This document shows, one piece after another, positions 50,161 to 58,608 of a DNA stretch of 64,000 bases. Where the stretch lies: the NCBI RefSeq assembly GCF_027497195.1, contig NZ_CP114905.1, forward strand, positions 4,475,001 through 4,539,000, given 5' to 3'. Under the pieces are notes generated by a model. The model had not been told where the DNA came from. It made no database searches and worked only from the letters and a program-made list of their open reading frames with translations. Origin of the DNA: Streptomyces sp. WMMC500. Its GTDB lineage: Bacteria > Actinomycetota > Actinomycetes > Streptomycetales > Streptomycetaceae. Made by a program: the position numbers and the translations under genes. Numbering within the stretch: position 1 is the first letter of the stretch; every line of letters begins with the position of its first letter.

Positions 50161-51774
50161 TCAGTCCGCTCGTCGGGTTGCGCGCAGGACGACGTCGTCG
50201 ACGTGGTGGGTGCTGGCCGCGCCGGGGGGCCGTGGCCGGGTTTCGTGGATCTCGACATGCCAGGTGCCGGGGTCGGCGCTGAGCGCGGCGGCGACCTCGT
50301 CGACCCCGACGAACGCCTCCGGGTCGTACATCCGGGTCTGGGTCGCCACGTCCACGGGGTCGCGCAGGGGGGTGAGGTCGTGATGCACGACCAGCAACGT
50401 GCCGCCGGGGGCGACGGCGGCGAGCAGGCTGCGCAGACCGCGCTGGTCGGGCGTGCGCTTGAACGAGCCGTACTGCAGCGAGACCAGGTCGAACGTCTCG
50501 GTGCCGAAGGGTGCGGGATCGTTGGCGTCGCCGCGTACGAGGCTGACGGCGAGCCCGCGGCGTTCGGCCTCGGCGCGCACCCGGGCGAGCGCGTTGCCGG
50601 AGATGTCGGTGGCGGTCACCTTCCAGCCGTGCCCGGCCAGCCACAGGGCGTCGGCGCCCTCGCCGGTTCCGACGTCGAGAGCCCGGCCCGGTGTCAGGGG
50701 GGTGGCCTCGTGGACGAGCGTGCCGTTGGGGTTGCCGCTCCACGCCCGGTCGGGCCCCCCGTAGCGGTGGTCCCAGTCGGCCTCCTCGCCCGAGCGCCGC
50801 GCGACGGCACGGAGGTCCTCCTCGGCGAGGCTGAAGGCGATCATGGCGCCGACCTGGCTGCCCTGGGCGGCCGACGGCAGTACCTGCAGGCTCGGGTCGG
50901 TGACGTTGCCGGCGGCGTAGACACCCGGTACGGCGGTCTCGCCGCGCGGGTCGACCGCGAGGACGTCACCGGCGCCGGTCGGGTGCGGGGTGGTGGTGAG
51001 CCCCACCCCGGCCAGCACGTCGGCGCGTGCCCGGAACCGCGAGCCGACCACGACGGCGTCGGCCTCAAGGACGCGGCCGTCGCCGAGCTCGACCCCGGAC
51101 ACCTCGCCGTCCGGCCCGGTGCGGACCCGGCTGACCTCGCCGCGCTCGACGATGACGCCGGAGGCGGTGAGGGTTTCGACGACTCCCTCGTCGAGCCCGG
51201 TCGGGTCGTGCAGCACGACGGCCATCCGGTCGGTCAGGTGCCGGAACAGCGGGGTCGGGTGGAGGCCCAGGGGGTGAGTGACGATCTGCACCAGGCGCTG
51301 GTCGCGCACCTCGAAGCCGTGGCAGAACGGGCAGTGGATCACGCCGCGCCCCCACCCCTCGGCGACGCCCTCGATCGCGGGGAGTTCGTCGGACAGGCCG
51401 GTCGCGGCGAGGACGCGCCGGGCCACCAGCGCATGCCCGCCGGTGAGGTCCAGCCGGAACCGGCCGTCGTCGCGGCGGTGCACCCCCACGACACGGCCGG
51501 AGAGCACCTCCCCACCGTACGTGCGTACCTCCGCACGCCCGGCCTCCGTCAGCTCGCCGGGCGCGCCCCCCTCGCGCCCCAGGTAGCCGTGCATGTGCGC
51601 GGCCGGGGCGTTGCGCGGGGTGCCGTCGTCGACCACGACGACGCTGCGCCGCTGGCGGGAGAGCTGCAGGGCGGCGGCGAGACCGGCGGCCGAGCCGCCG
51701 ATCACGGCGACGTCGCAGTGACGCTCCAGGGTGAGGTGCTCGGCGTGGCTGTCGTGCTCGGCGTGGTCGCTCAT
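50161..51774 (-). CDS. Fusion of thioredoxin-reductase-like FAD oxidoreductase and SAM methyltransferase
   Basis: 537 residues from ATG 51774 (MSDHAEHDSHAEH). Residues ~18-325 are a class II thioredoxin-reductase-like flavoprotein: the FAD-binding VAVIGGSAAGLAAALQLSRQ, the CxxC active site in CPFCHGFEVRD, and VYAAGNVTDPSLQVLPSAAQG near the end. CxxC followed by HG is the pattern of small-molecule dithiol oxidases such as GliT and HlmI rather than true TrxB (CATCDG). Residues ~330-537 are a class I SAM methyltransferase (ALDVGTGEGADALWLA, VTATDISGNALARVRAEAERRG). It is divergent from an XRE-cupin regulator. A joint disulfide-forming and S-methylating role on a thiol compound is an inference. 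Confidence 0.9.
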   Translation of the reverse strand: MSDHAEHDSHAEHLTLERHCDVAVIGGSAAGLAAALQLSRQRRSVVVVDDGTPRNAPAAHMHGYLGREGGAPGELTEAGRAEVRTYGGEVLSGRVVGVHRRDDGRFRLDLTGGHALVARRVLAATGLSDELPAIEGVAEGWGRGVIHCPFCHGFEVRDQRLVQIVTHPLGLHPTPLFRHLTDRMAVVLHDPTGLDEGVVETLTASGVIVERGEVSRVRTGPDGEVSGVELGDGRVLEADAVVVGSRFRARADVLAGVGLTTTPHPTGAGDVLAVDPRGETAVPGVYAAGNVTDPSLQVLPSAAQGSQVGAMIAFSLAEEDLRAVARRSGEEADWDHRYGGPDRAWSGNPNGTLVHEATPLTPGRALDVGTGEGADALWLAGHGWKVTATDISGNALARVRAEAERRGLAVSLVRGDANDPAPFGTETFDLVSLQYGSFKRTPDQRGLRSLLAAVAPGGTLLVVHHDLTPLRDPVDVATQTRMYDPEAFVGVDEVAAALSADPGTWHVEIHETRPRPPGAASTHHVDDVVLRATRRAD

Positions 51775-51805
51775 GGGTCCGAAGGTACCTCGCACGACGA
51801 TATCG

Positions 51806-51833
51806 GCAAGAGGTCTTGCGCAATCAGCAAGAC
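51806..51833. promoter_or_regulatory. Probable XRE operator
   Basis: GCAAGA and TCTTGC separated by GG form a perfect 14-bp palindrome at 51806-51819; a third half-site GCAAGAC follows at 51827-51833. It lies in the 75-bp gap between the divergent fusion gene and the XRE-cupin regulator. Confidence 0.65.
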
Positions 51834-51849
51834 GTGCCAGGATGGGAGC

Positions 51850-52407
51850 GTGAACGGAGTCGCCGACATCGAGGCCCTGGCGCGGACGCGCCTGCGCAGC
51901 ATGCGCACCACCCTGGGTTACTCCCTCGACGAGCTGGCAGAGCGCACCAACCTCAGCCCGTCGACCATCAGCCGCGTCGAGACCGGCAAGCGCACGCTGA
52001 GCCTGGACGTGCTCGTACCGCTGGCCAACGCCCTCCAGGTGAGTCTCGACGTGCTCTTCGAGGTGCCCACCGACGACGACGTCGTGATCCGTCCGGTCGC
52101 GCACAGCAGCGGCACCCGGACGACGTGGCCGCTGAGCCGTCCCGACGGGCGCACGGTCGCGGTGAAGATGCGCCTGGAGCCGTCCGACGCGCCGCCCGGC
52201 CAACGGGTACACCCGGGCCACGACTGGTTCCTCGTGCTCGAAGGGCGCGTGCGGCTGTGGCTGGGCGAGCGGCGGATCGACGTCGAGGCGGGGGAGGCGG
52301 CGGAGTTCACGACCATGGTCCCGCACGCGATCACGGCCCTGGGCGGCCCGGCCGAATTGATCATGATCTTCGACCGCGACGGACAGCGCGCGCACGTGCA
52401 CCACTGA
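51850..52407 (+). CDS. XRE-family regulator with cupin domain
   Basis: 185 residues from GTG 51850 with ATGGGAGC upstream. The N-terminal XRE helix-turn-helix (~10-65; RSMRTTLGYSLDELAERTNLSPSTISRVETGKRTLSLDVLVPLANAL) is followed by a cupin sensor domain (~110-180; HPGHDWFLVLEGRVRLWLGERRIDVEAGEAAEFTTMVPHAI) that may bind a small molecule or metal through its His residues. It faces the dithiol-oxidase-like/methyltransferase fusion gene with palindromes between them, so it very likely controls that gene and itself. Confidence 0.9.
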   Translation: MNGVADIEALARTRLRSMRTTLGYSLDELAERTNLSPSTISRVETGKRTLSLDVLVPLANALQVSLDVLFEVPTDDDVVIRPVAHSSGTRTTWPLSRPDGRTVAVKMRLEPSDAPPGQRVHPGHDWFLVLEGRVRLWLGERRIDVEAGEAAEFTTMVPHAITALGGPAELIMIFDRDGQRAHVHH

Positions 52408-52446
52408 GCGGGCCGCACCGGAACAGGGGACGGCCGCCGGCCCGCC

Positions 52447-53769
52447 TCACGCGGGGACGTGCACGGCCGAGACGCGGCTCGCCACCAGGCGTTCGCGTTC
52501 CCGGCGGTGGGCCCGCACGCGCAGCCGCAGGATCTGGGTGATTCCCAGGATCTGCAGGACGAAGATGCTCGCGAAGGCGATGCCGTAGCGGTCGCCCGTC
52601 GCGTCCAGCAGCAGCCCGACCGCCAGCAGCGTCGTCATCGAGGCCGTGAAGCCGCCCATGTTGACGATGCCGGACGCCGTGCCCAGCCGCTCCGGCGGGT
52701 TCGCCGGGCGGGCGAAGTCGAAGCCGATCATCGACGCCGGGCCGCACGCGCCCAGCACGCAGCACAGCACCACCAGCAGCCAGCCCGGCGCGTGCGCCCC
52801 GGGCCAGCTCAGCACCGTGCCCCACACCGCCGCCGTCGCGGCCACCGTGCCCAGCGCCAGCGGCAGCCGCGCCGCGTGGTGCCGGGCGACGAGCTGGCCG
52901 TAGACGAGGCCGACCGCCATGTTGGACAGCACCAGCAGGGTCAGCAGTTGGCCGGCCTCCGCGCGGCTCGCGCCCTGGGCCTCGACGAGGAACGGCAGCC
53001 CCCACAGCAGCAGGAAGACCATCGCCGGGAACTGGGTGGTGAAGTGCACCCAGAAGCCCAGCCGGGTGCCCGGCTCGCGCCAGGCGCCGGCTATCTGCCG
53101 GCGGATGCCGCGGCCGTGGTGGTCCTCGGGGGGCGGCGGGACGTAGTCGCGGGGCTGGTCGCGGAGGAAGAGCAGGACGAGGACGAGCATGACCGCGCCG
53201 GCCACCGCGCTGCCCGCGAAGGTCGGGGTCCAGCCGAACTCCTGGAGCATGCGGGAGAGCAGGAGCGTCGAGACCAGGTTGCCCGCCATCCCGACGAGCC
53301 CGGCGAGCTGCGCTATCAGCGGTCCGCGGCGGGCGGGGAACCAGCGCGCGCCGAGCCGCAGGATGCTGATGAACGTCATCGCGTCGCCGCAGCCGAGCAG
53401 CGCGCGGGAGGCGAGCGCGGCGCCGTACGTGCCGGAGAGCGCGAAGCCGAACTGCCCCGCCGTGTACAGCACGATGCCCATCGCCAGCACCCGGCGCGTG
53501 CCGAACCGGTCGACGAGCAGGCCGACGGGGATCTGCATGCCGGCGTAGACGAGGAGCTGGAGGATGGAGAAGCCGGAGAGGGCGGAGGCGCCGACGTCGA
53601 AGCGCTCGGCGGCGTCGATGCCGGCGACGCCCAGGCTCGTCCGGTACGTGACGGCGACGAAGTAGACGGCGACGCCGACGCCCCAGACGGCGGCGGCGGT
53701 CAGGCCGCCGGGTGGGTCGCCGGGCAGGCCGCGGGCGCCGGGGGCGCCCCCCGCGCGCACGGCGGTCAC
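52447..53769 (-). CDS. MFS transporter
   Basis: 440 residues. The GTG at 53769 overlaps the GntR stop by 4 bp, so regulator and carrier are coupled. Twelve helices, with MQIPVGLLVDRFGTRRVLAMG at loop 2-3 and RALLGCGDAMTFISILRLGARWFPARRGP in helix 4-5, resemble the NNP/anion-cation symporter style of MFS. A Pro/Glu/His-rich cytoplasmic loop (PRDYVPPPPEDHHGRG) separates the halves. The C-terminus is basic. Substrate unknown; a carboxylate or aromatic acid is plausible with an FCD-type GntR partner. Confidence 0.88.
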   Translation of the reverse strand: MTAVRAGGAPGARGLPGDPPGGLTAAAVWGVGVAVYFVAVTYRTSLGVAGIDAAERFDVGASALSGFSILQLLVYAGMQIPVGLLVDRFGTRRVLAMGIVLYTAGQFGFALSGTYGAALASRALLGCGDAMTFISILRLGARWFPARRGPLIAQLAGLVGMAGNLVSTLLLSRMLQEFGWTPTFAGSAVAGAVMLVLVLLFLRDQPRDYVPPPPEDHHGRGIRRQIAGAWREPGTRLGFWVHFTTQFPAMVFLLLWGLPFLVEAQGASRAEAGQLLTLLVLSNMAVGLVYGQLVARHHAARLPLALGTVAATAAVWGTVLSWPGAHAPGWLLVVLCCVLGACGPASMIGFDFARPANPPERLGTASGIVNMGGFTASMTTLLAVGLLLDATGDRYGIAFASIFVLQILGITQILRLRVRAHRRERERLVASRVSAVHVPA

Positions 53770-54434
53770 CGCAGGTCCCCGCGGAGCAGGTCCCGGACGG
53801 AGGCGACGTGCCCGTGGACCGCGGCGGCGACCGTGTCGGCGCTGCCGCCGCGCAGCGCCGACAGGATCTCGGCGTGCTCGGCGAGGGAGCGGTGCATACG
53901 GCCGGGCTGGGCGTTCATCAGGGCGACGCCCATGCGGAGCTGGCGGTCGCGGAGTTGGTCGTAGAGGCGGACGAGGATGTCGTTGCCGGCGTTGCGGACG
54001 ATCGTGGCGTGGAAGCAGCGGTCGGTGGCGGCGGCCGCGGCGCGGTCGTCGGCCTCGACGTGCCGGCGCTGCTCCTCCAGCAGCTCTTCGAGCCGGGTGA
54101 GCAGCGCGGCGGGCGCGGGGACGGACCGGCGGGCGGCGTGCTCCTCGACGAGCATCCGGGTCTCGACGACGTCGGCGATCTCCTGCGCGGAGACGGGCAG
54201 GACGAACGCGCCCTTCTTCGGGTACAGCTCCAGCAGCCCCTCGGCCTGCAGCCGCAGCAGCGCCTCGCGCACGGGCGTACGGGAGACGCCGACGGCGTCG
54301 GCCAGCTCGCCCTCGGTGAGCATCGTGCCGCCCTCGTAACGCCGTTCGAGCACGCCCTGCTTGACGTGCGCGTAGACGCGGTCGGCGGCGGGGGCGGGCT
54401 TGACCGGGACGGCGGGGCTCGGGGGCATGCGCAC
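53766..54434 (-). CDS. GntR-family transcriptional regulator (FCD type)
   Basis: 222 residues from GTG 54434, or ATG 54428 two codons later. The winged helix-turn-helix covers ~20-85 (YEGGTMLTEGELADAVGVSRTPVREALLRLQAEGLLELYPKKGAFVLP in sequence). The all-helical FCD effector domain covers ~90-215 and contains the His/Asp ligands (RCFHATIVRNAGND, SLAEHAEILSALRGG) that bind a metal and an organic acid in this family. It likely controls itself and the MFS gene it overlaps, through the nested palindrome at 54436. Confidence 0.9.
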   Translation of the reverse strand: MRMPPSPAVPVKPAPAADRVYAHVKQGVLERRYEGGTMLTEGELADAVGVSRTPVREALLRLQAEGLLELYPKKGAFVLPVSAQEIADVVETRMLVEEHAARRSVPAPAALLTRLEELLEEQRRHVEADDRAAAAATDRCFHATIVRNAGNDILVRLYDQLRDRQLRMGVALMNAQPGRMHRSLAEHAEILSALRGGSADTVAAAVHGHVASVRDLLRGDLR

Positions 54435-54435
54435 A

Positions 54436-54456
54436 GCATAGATACAACAGGTATGC
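54436..54456. promoter_or_regulatory. Probable GntR operator
   Basis: Nested arms GCATA (54436-54440) and TATGC (54452-54456) enclose ATAC (54442-54445) and GTAT (54451-54454). The patch is AT-rich and abuts the GntR start codon at 54434. Confidence 0.5.
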
Positions 54457-54577
54457 GTACGTCGCCGCCGTCCGCGATGCGGACAGAGGGTTCACGGGTA
54501 CGCACGCGGACGCCCCCGGCGCCCGTCTGCGGGGCCGGGGGCGTGCGCGTTGCCTTCGTCGTACCGCCGTACGGGCG

Positions 54578-56188
54578 TCAGCCCCAGGTGAGCAGCCGCT
54601 TCGGCCGCTCCAGGACCGCCGCCACGTCCGCGAGCACCTTCGAGCCCAACTCCCCGTCGACGAGCCGGTGGTCGAAGGAGAGCGCGAGCGTCGTCACCTG
54701 CCGCGGCTTGACCTTGCCCTTGTGCACCCAGGGCTGCGGCCTGATCGCGCCGAAGGCGAGGATCGCCGGCTCGCCGGGGTTGAGGATCGGCGTACCGGTG
54801 TCGATCCCGAAGACCCCGACGTTGGTGATCGTCACCGTGCCACCCTGCATCGCCTCCGGCGTGGTCTTCCCCTCGCGGGCGGTGGCCACGAGACCGGCCA
54901 GCTCCGTGGCCAGCTCGGGGAGCGACCTGGCGTGCGCGTCCTTGATGTTCGGCACGATCAGGCCGCGGGGCGTGGCGGCGGCGATGCCCAGGTTCACGTA
55001 GTGCCTGCGGACGATCTCCTGACGCTCCTCGTCCCAGGCGGAGTTGACCTCGGGGTTGCGCCGGATCGCCAGCAGAAGGGCCTTGGCGACGAGCAGCAGC
55101 GGGTTGATCCGCAGCCCGGCGAGGTCGGGGTCCTCCTTCAGCTCCTGGACGAGCTTCACCGTGCGGGTGACGTCGACGGTGACGAACTCCGTGACGTGCG
55201 GCGCGGTGAAGGCGCTAGTGACCATCGCCTGGGCGGTGGCCTTGCGGACGCCCTTGATGGGGATACGGGTCTCGCGGGCGCCCGGGGCCGGTTCCGCGGC
55301 GGGGGCGGCCTGCGGTTCCGGCTGCGCGGGCTGCGCCGCGGGTGCGGCTTCCGCGGGCGCGGCCGGGGCCGGCGCGGGGGCCGCGGCGGCGTGGACGTCG
55401 TCGCGGGTGACGACGCCGCCGTCGCCGGTGGGCACGACGGCGGTCAGGTCGACGCCGAGGTCCTTGGCGAGCTTGCGCACGGGCGGCTTGGCGAGGACGC
55501 GACCGCCTGCGGTGCCGCCTGCGGCGGGCGCGGCGGGTGCCGCGGCGGCGGAGCCGCCCGGCGCGGAGGCGCCGTGGCCGGTGCCCGGGGCCGCCGTGCC
55601 GGCGGGGCCGCCGGGTGCCTGCGGCGCCTCGGGTGCCGCGGTCCCGCCGTTCAGTTCCGCCTGGATCGCCGCCGCAGCCGCCGGCTCGGCGCCGGGCTGC
55701 GGCTTGCGGGGCCGGCGCTTCGTCGAGCCCTGCGATACGCCGTAGCCGACGAGCACCGGCTGCCGCTTGGCACCGCCGGACTCCGCGACCGGCTCGGCGG
55801 GCTGCGCCTCGGGCGCCGGCCCGGCGGGCTCGCCGCCGCCCGGTGCGGGTGCGGGTGCGGCGTCGGACGACGGGGTCGCGGTCCCACCGGGTCCGGGGGC
55901 GGCCCCGGGAGCCGCGGCCCCGGGTTCCGTGTCGACCGCGATGATCGGCGTTCCCACGTCGACCGTGTCGCCCTCGGCGAAGCGGATCTCCTGCACCACC
56001 CCGTCGTACGGGATCGGCAGTTCGACCGCCGCCTTCGCCGTCTCCACCTCGCACACGACCATGCCGTCGTGCACTTCGTCGCCGGGCCGGACGTACCACT
56101 TGAGGATCTCCGCCTCCGTCAGGCCCTCGCCCACGTCGGGCAGCCTGAACTCGCGGAGGCGCGCGGTGTTGCTCATGGTCTCGGACAC
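54578..56188 (-). CDS. bkdC: Branched-chain 2-oxo acid dehydrogenase E2 (dihydrolipoyl acyltransferase)
   Basis: 536 residues from GTG 56188 or ATG 56176. One lipoyl domain (~10-90) has the modified Lys in CEVETAKAAVELP. Two long Pro/Ala/Gly-rich linkers flank a peripheral subunit-binding domain (~235-275; VRKLAKDLGVDLTAVVPTGDGGVVTRDDV). The catalytic acyltransferase domain (~305-536) ends with LSFDHRLVDGELG, the HxxxDG motif. It transfers acyl groups to CoA in the BCDH complex, giving branched starter units for fatty acids and polyketides. A duplicate bkd operon is usual in Streptomyces. Third gene of the operon. Confidence 0.93.
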   Translation of the reverse strand: MSETMSNTARLREFRLPDVGEGLTEAEILKWYVRPGDEVHDGMVVCEVETAKAAVELPIPYDGVVQEIRFAEGDTVDVGTPIIAVDTEPGAAAPGAAPGPGGTATPSSDAAPAPAPGGGEPAGPAPEAQPAEPVAESGGAKRQPVLVGYGVSQGSTKRRPRKPQPGAEPAAAAAIQAELNGGTAAPEAPQAPGGPAGTAAPGTGHGASAPGGSAAAAPAAPAAGGTAGGRVLAKPPVRKLAKDLGVDLTAVVPTGDGGVVTRDDVHAAAAPAPAPAAPAEAAPAAQPAQPEPQAAPAAEPAPGARETRIPIKGVRKATAQAMVTSAFTAPHVTEFVTVDVTRTVKLVQELKEDPDLAGLRINPLLLVAKALLLAIRRNPEVNSAWDEERQEIVRRHYVNLGIAAATPRGLIVPNIKDAHARSLPELATELAGLVATAREGKTTPEAMQGGTVTITNVGVFGIDTGTPILNPGEPAILAFGAIRPQPWVHKGKVKPRQVTTLALSFDHRLVDGELGSKVLADVAAVLERPKRLLTWG

Positions 56189-56197
56189 GCTCCCTCT

Positions 56198-57202
56198 TCA
56201 GTACGCAAGCGCGCGGTCGACGGCATCGAGCACGCGGTCCAGGTTGGGGAGGTACTCCTCCTCCAGCCTCGCCGGCGGGTACGGCGCGTGGAAGCCGCCG
56301 ACGCGCAGCACCGGGGCCTCCAGATGGTAGAAGCACCGCTCCGTGATGCGCGCGGCGATCTCGCCGCCGGAGCCGTAGAACACCGGGGCCTCGTGCACGA
56401 CGACCAGCCTGCCGGTCTTCTCCACCGAGCGCTGCACGGCGTCGAAGTCGATCGGCGACATCGAGCGCAGGTCCAGGACCTCCAGCGACGTGCCCTCCTC
56501 GGCCGCCGCCGCGGCGACCTCCAGGCACGTCTTCACCATCGGCCCGTACGCCGCGAGGGTGAGGTCCGTGCCCTCCCGGGCGACCCGCGCCTCGTGCAGC
56601 GCCATCGGAATGGCGGAGCCCGCGGCGAAGCCGCTGTCAGGCAGAGAGACCTCGCCCTTGTCCCAGTAGCGCCGCTTGGGCTCGAAGAAGATCACCGGGT
56701 CGTCGCTGGCGATGGCCTGCTGCAGCATCCAGTACGCGTCCGCGGGCGTCGAGGGCGAGACGCACTTCAACCCCGCCACGTGCGCGAACAGCGCCTCGGG
56801 CGACTCGCTGTGGTGCTCCACCGCGCCGATGCCGCCGCCGTAGGGGATCCGGATGACGACCGGCAGCTTGACCCTGCCCAGCGCCCGCGCGTGCATCTTC
56901 GCGAGCTGCGTGACGATCTGGTCGTACGCGGGGAAGACGAACCCGTCGAACTGGATCTCCACCACCGGCCGGTACCCGCGCAGCGCCAGCCCGATCGCGG
57001 TGCCGACGATGCCGGACTCGGCCAGCGGCGAGTCGATGACCCGGTCCTCGCCGAAGTCCTTCTGCAGCCCGTCGGTGACGCGGAAGACGCCGCCGAGCTT
57101 GCCGACGTCCTCGCCGAGGACGAGCACCTTGGCGTCGTCCTCCATGGCCGTGCGCAGCGAGGCGTTGATCGCCTTGGCCAGTGCCATCTTCTCGACCGCC
57201 AT
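56198..57202 (-). CDS. bkdB: Branched-chain 2-oxo acid dehydrogenase E1 beta subunit
   Basis: 334 residues from ATG 57202 (MAVEKMALAKAINASLRTAM), starting 2 bp after the E1alpha stop. Transketolase pyrimidine-binding features are present: VLVLGEDVGKLGGVFRVTDGL, ESGIVGTAIGLALRGYRPVVEIQF and RIPYGGGIGAVEHHSESPEALF. The C-terminal transketolase domain (LEVLDLRSMSPIDFDAVQRSV) completes it. With E1alpha it forms the thiamine-diphosphate-dependent decarboxylase of 2-oxoisovalerate and related acids. The usual length for E1beta is ~325-340. Confidence 0.93.
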   Translation of the reverse strand: MAVEKMALAKAINASLRTAMEDDAKVLVLGEDVGKLGGVFRVTDGLQKDFGEDRVIDSPLAESGIVGTAIGLALRGYRPVVEIQFDGFVFPAYDQIVTQLAKMHARALGRVKLPVVIRIPYGGGIGAVEHHSESPEALFAHVAGLKCVSPSTPADAYWMLQQAIASDDPVIFFEPKRRYWDKGEVSLPDSGFAAGSAIPMALHEARVAREGTDLTLAAYGPMVKTCLEVAAAAAEEGTSLEVLDLRSMSPIDFDAVQRSVEKTGRLVVVHEAPVFYGSGGEIAARITERCFYHLEAPVLRVGGFHAPYPPARLEEEYLPNLDRVLDAVDRALAY

Positions 57203-57204
57203 GG

Positions 57205-58608
57205 TCAGTGCCCCTTCCCGGCGGCGGCGCCCGCCTCGTCCGCGAAGGACGCCAGGTACGCCGCGTACTGCGTGCGTTCCTCGTCCACGACGGCGTGCCC
57301 GTCGGCGTAGATGTTCTCGAAGATGGCCATCGGGTCCGGGTCCGCCATGGTCCTGATGGCCTCGCGCACCCGCTTGGCCAGCGCGTCGCTCTCCTCGTCG
57401 AGTTCCGCGAAGAACGCCTCGTCGGCGAGGTGCTCCCGCTCCAGCAGGGTGCGCAGCCGCAGGATCGGGTCCTTGGCCTCCCAGGCGGCGCGCTCGTCGT
57501 CGCGGCGGTAGCGGGTGGGGTCGTCGGAGGTGGTGTGGGCGCCCATGCGGTAGGTGTACGCCTCGATCAGCATCGGGCCCTGGCCGGAGCGCGCGTGCTC
57601 CAGCGCCTTGCGGGTGACGGCGAGCACGGCGAGCACGTCGTTGCCGTCGACCCGCACGCCGGGGAAGCCGTAGCCGGCGGCGCGGCGGTAGAGCGGGACG
57701 CGGGACTGGCGCTCGGTCGGCTCGGAGATGGCCCACTGGTTGTTCTGGCAGAAGAAGACGACCGGGGCGTTGTAGACGGCGGCGAAGGTGAACGACTCGG
57801 CGACGTCGCCCTGGCTGGACGCGCCGTCGCCGAAGTACGCCACGACGGCGGAGTCGGCGCCGTCCTTGGCGACGCCCATGGCGTAGCCGGTGGCGTGCAG
57901 CGTCTGGGAGCCGATGACGATCGTGTAGAGGTGGAAGTTGTTGCCGTTCGGGTCCCAGCCGCCGTTGTTCACGCCGCGGAACATGCCGAGCAGCAGGGTC
58001 GGATCCACGCCGCGGCACCAGGCGACGCCGTGCTCGCGGTACGTGGGGAAGACGTAGTCGTCCTCGCGGGTCGCCCGGCCGGAGCCGACCTGGGCGGCCT
58101 CCTGGCCGAGCAGCGAGGGCCACAGGCCCAGCTCGCCCTGGCGCTGGAGGGTGACGGCCTCGGCGTCGAAGCGGCGGGTGAGGACCATGTCGCGGTAGAG
58201 GCCGCGCAGCTCCTCGGGGCTCGGGTCGACGGCGTACTCGGGGTGCTCGACGCGCTCGCCCTCGGGGGTGAGGAGCTGGACCAGCTCGGGGACGTCGGCA
58301 GAGCCGTGGGGCGAGGGCCTGGTGGGTGCCGTCGCCTTCTTGGCCGCCTTGGCCGTCTTGGCCGCCTTCGCGGTCTCCTTCGTGGCCTTCTTGGCAGGCG
58401 CCGTCTTCTGGGCAGGCGCAGTCTTCTTCGCGGGTGCCGCCTTCTTCGCGGCCTTCGCCGCGGTCTTCTTGGCGGCGGCCTTCTTCGCGGGCGCCGCGGA
58501 CGCCGCGGGCGTCCCGGGCGCCGCCGTCGCGGCCGCGCTCCCGCCGTCGCTCCCGCTGGTGCGCTTGCTGCTGCGGCGCGGGTCGCGCGCGGCAGTGCTC
58601 TCGGTCAC
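57205..58608 (-). CDS. bkdA: Branched-chain 2-oxo acid dehydrogenase E1 alpha subunit with Lys/Ala-rich tail
   Basis: 467 residues from GTG 58608 (VTESTAARDPRR), chosen for GGAGAGACC just upstream. Residues ~110-460 are the normal E1alpha: YRDMVLTRRFDAEAV, TYREHGVAWCRGV, and the ThDP motif from GDGASSQGDVAES to CQNNQ, then YRMGAHTTSDDPTRYR with the phosphorylation-loop region. Residues ~40-95 are an unusual Lys/Ala/Pro/Thr repeat (PAKKAAAKKTAAKAAKK, APAKKTAPAQKTAPAKKA) like histone H1 or the HupS/HU tail. E1alpha proteins are usually ~350-400 residues and lack this. First gene of the operon; the promoter should be in 58609-58943. Confidence 0.93.
   Translation of the reverse strand: MTESTAARDPRRSSKRTSGSDGGSAAATAAPGTPAASAAPAKKAAAKKTAAKAAKKAAPAKKTAPAQKTAPAKKATKETAKAAKTAKAAKKATAPTRPSPHGSADVPELVQLLTPEGERVEHPEYAVDPSPEELRGLYRDMVLTRRFDAEAVTLQRQGELGLWPSLLGQEAAQVGSGRATREDDYVFPTYREHGVAWCRGVDPTLLLGMFRGVNNGGWDPNGNNFHLYTIVIGSQTLHATGYAMGVAKDGADSAVVAYFGDGASSQGDVAESFTFAAVYNAPVVFFCQNNQWAISEPTERQSRVPLYRRAAGYGFPGVRVDGNDVLAVLAVTRKALEHARSGQGPMLIEAYTYRMGAHTTSDDPTRYRRDDERAAWEAKDPILRLRTLLEREHLADEAFFAELDEESDALAKRVREAIRTMADPDPMAIFENIYADGHAVVDEERTQYAAYLASFADEAGAAAGKGH

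Noticed and set aside
54668..57310. 880-codon plus-strand frame opposite the bkd operon
   Set aside because: Antisense shadow of E2 and E1beta; no recognisable domains.
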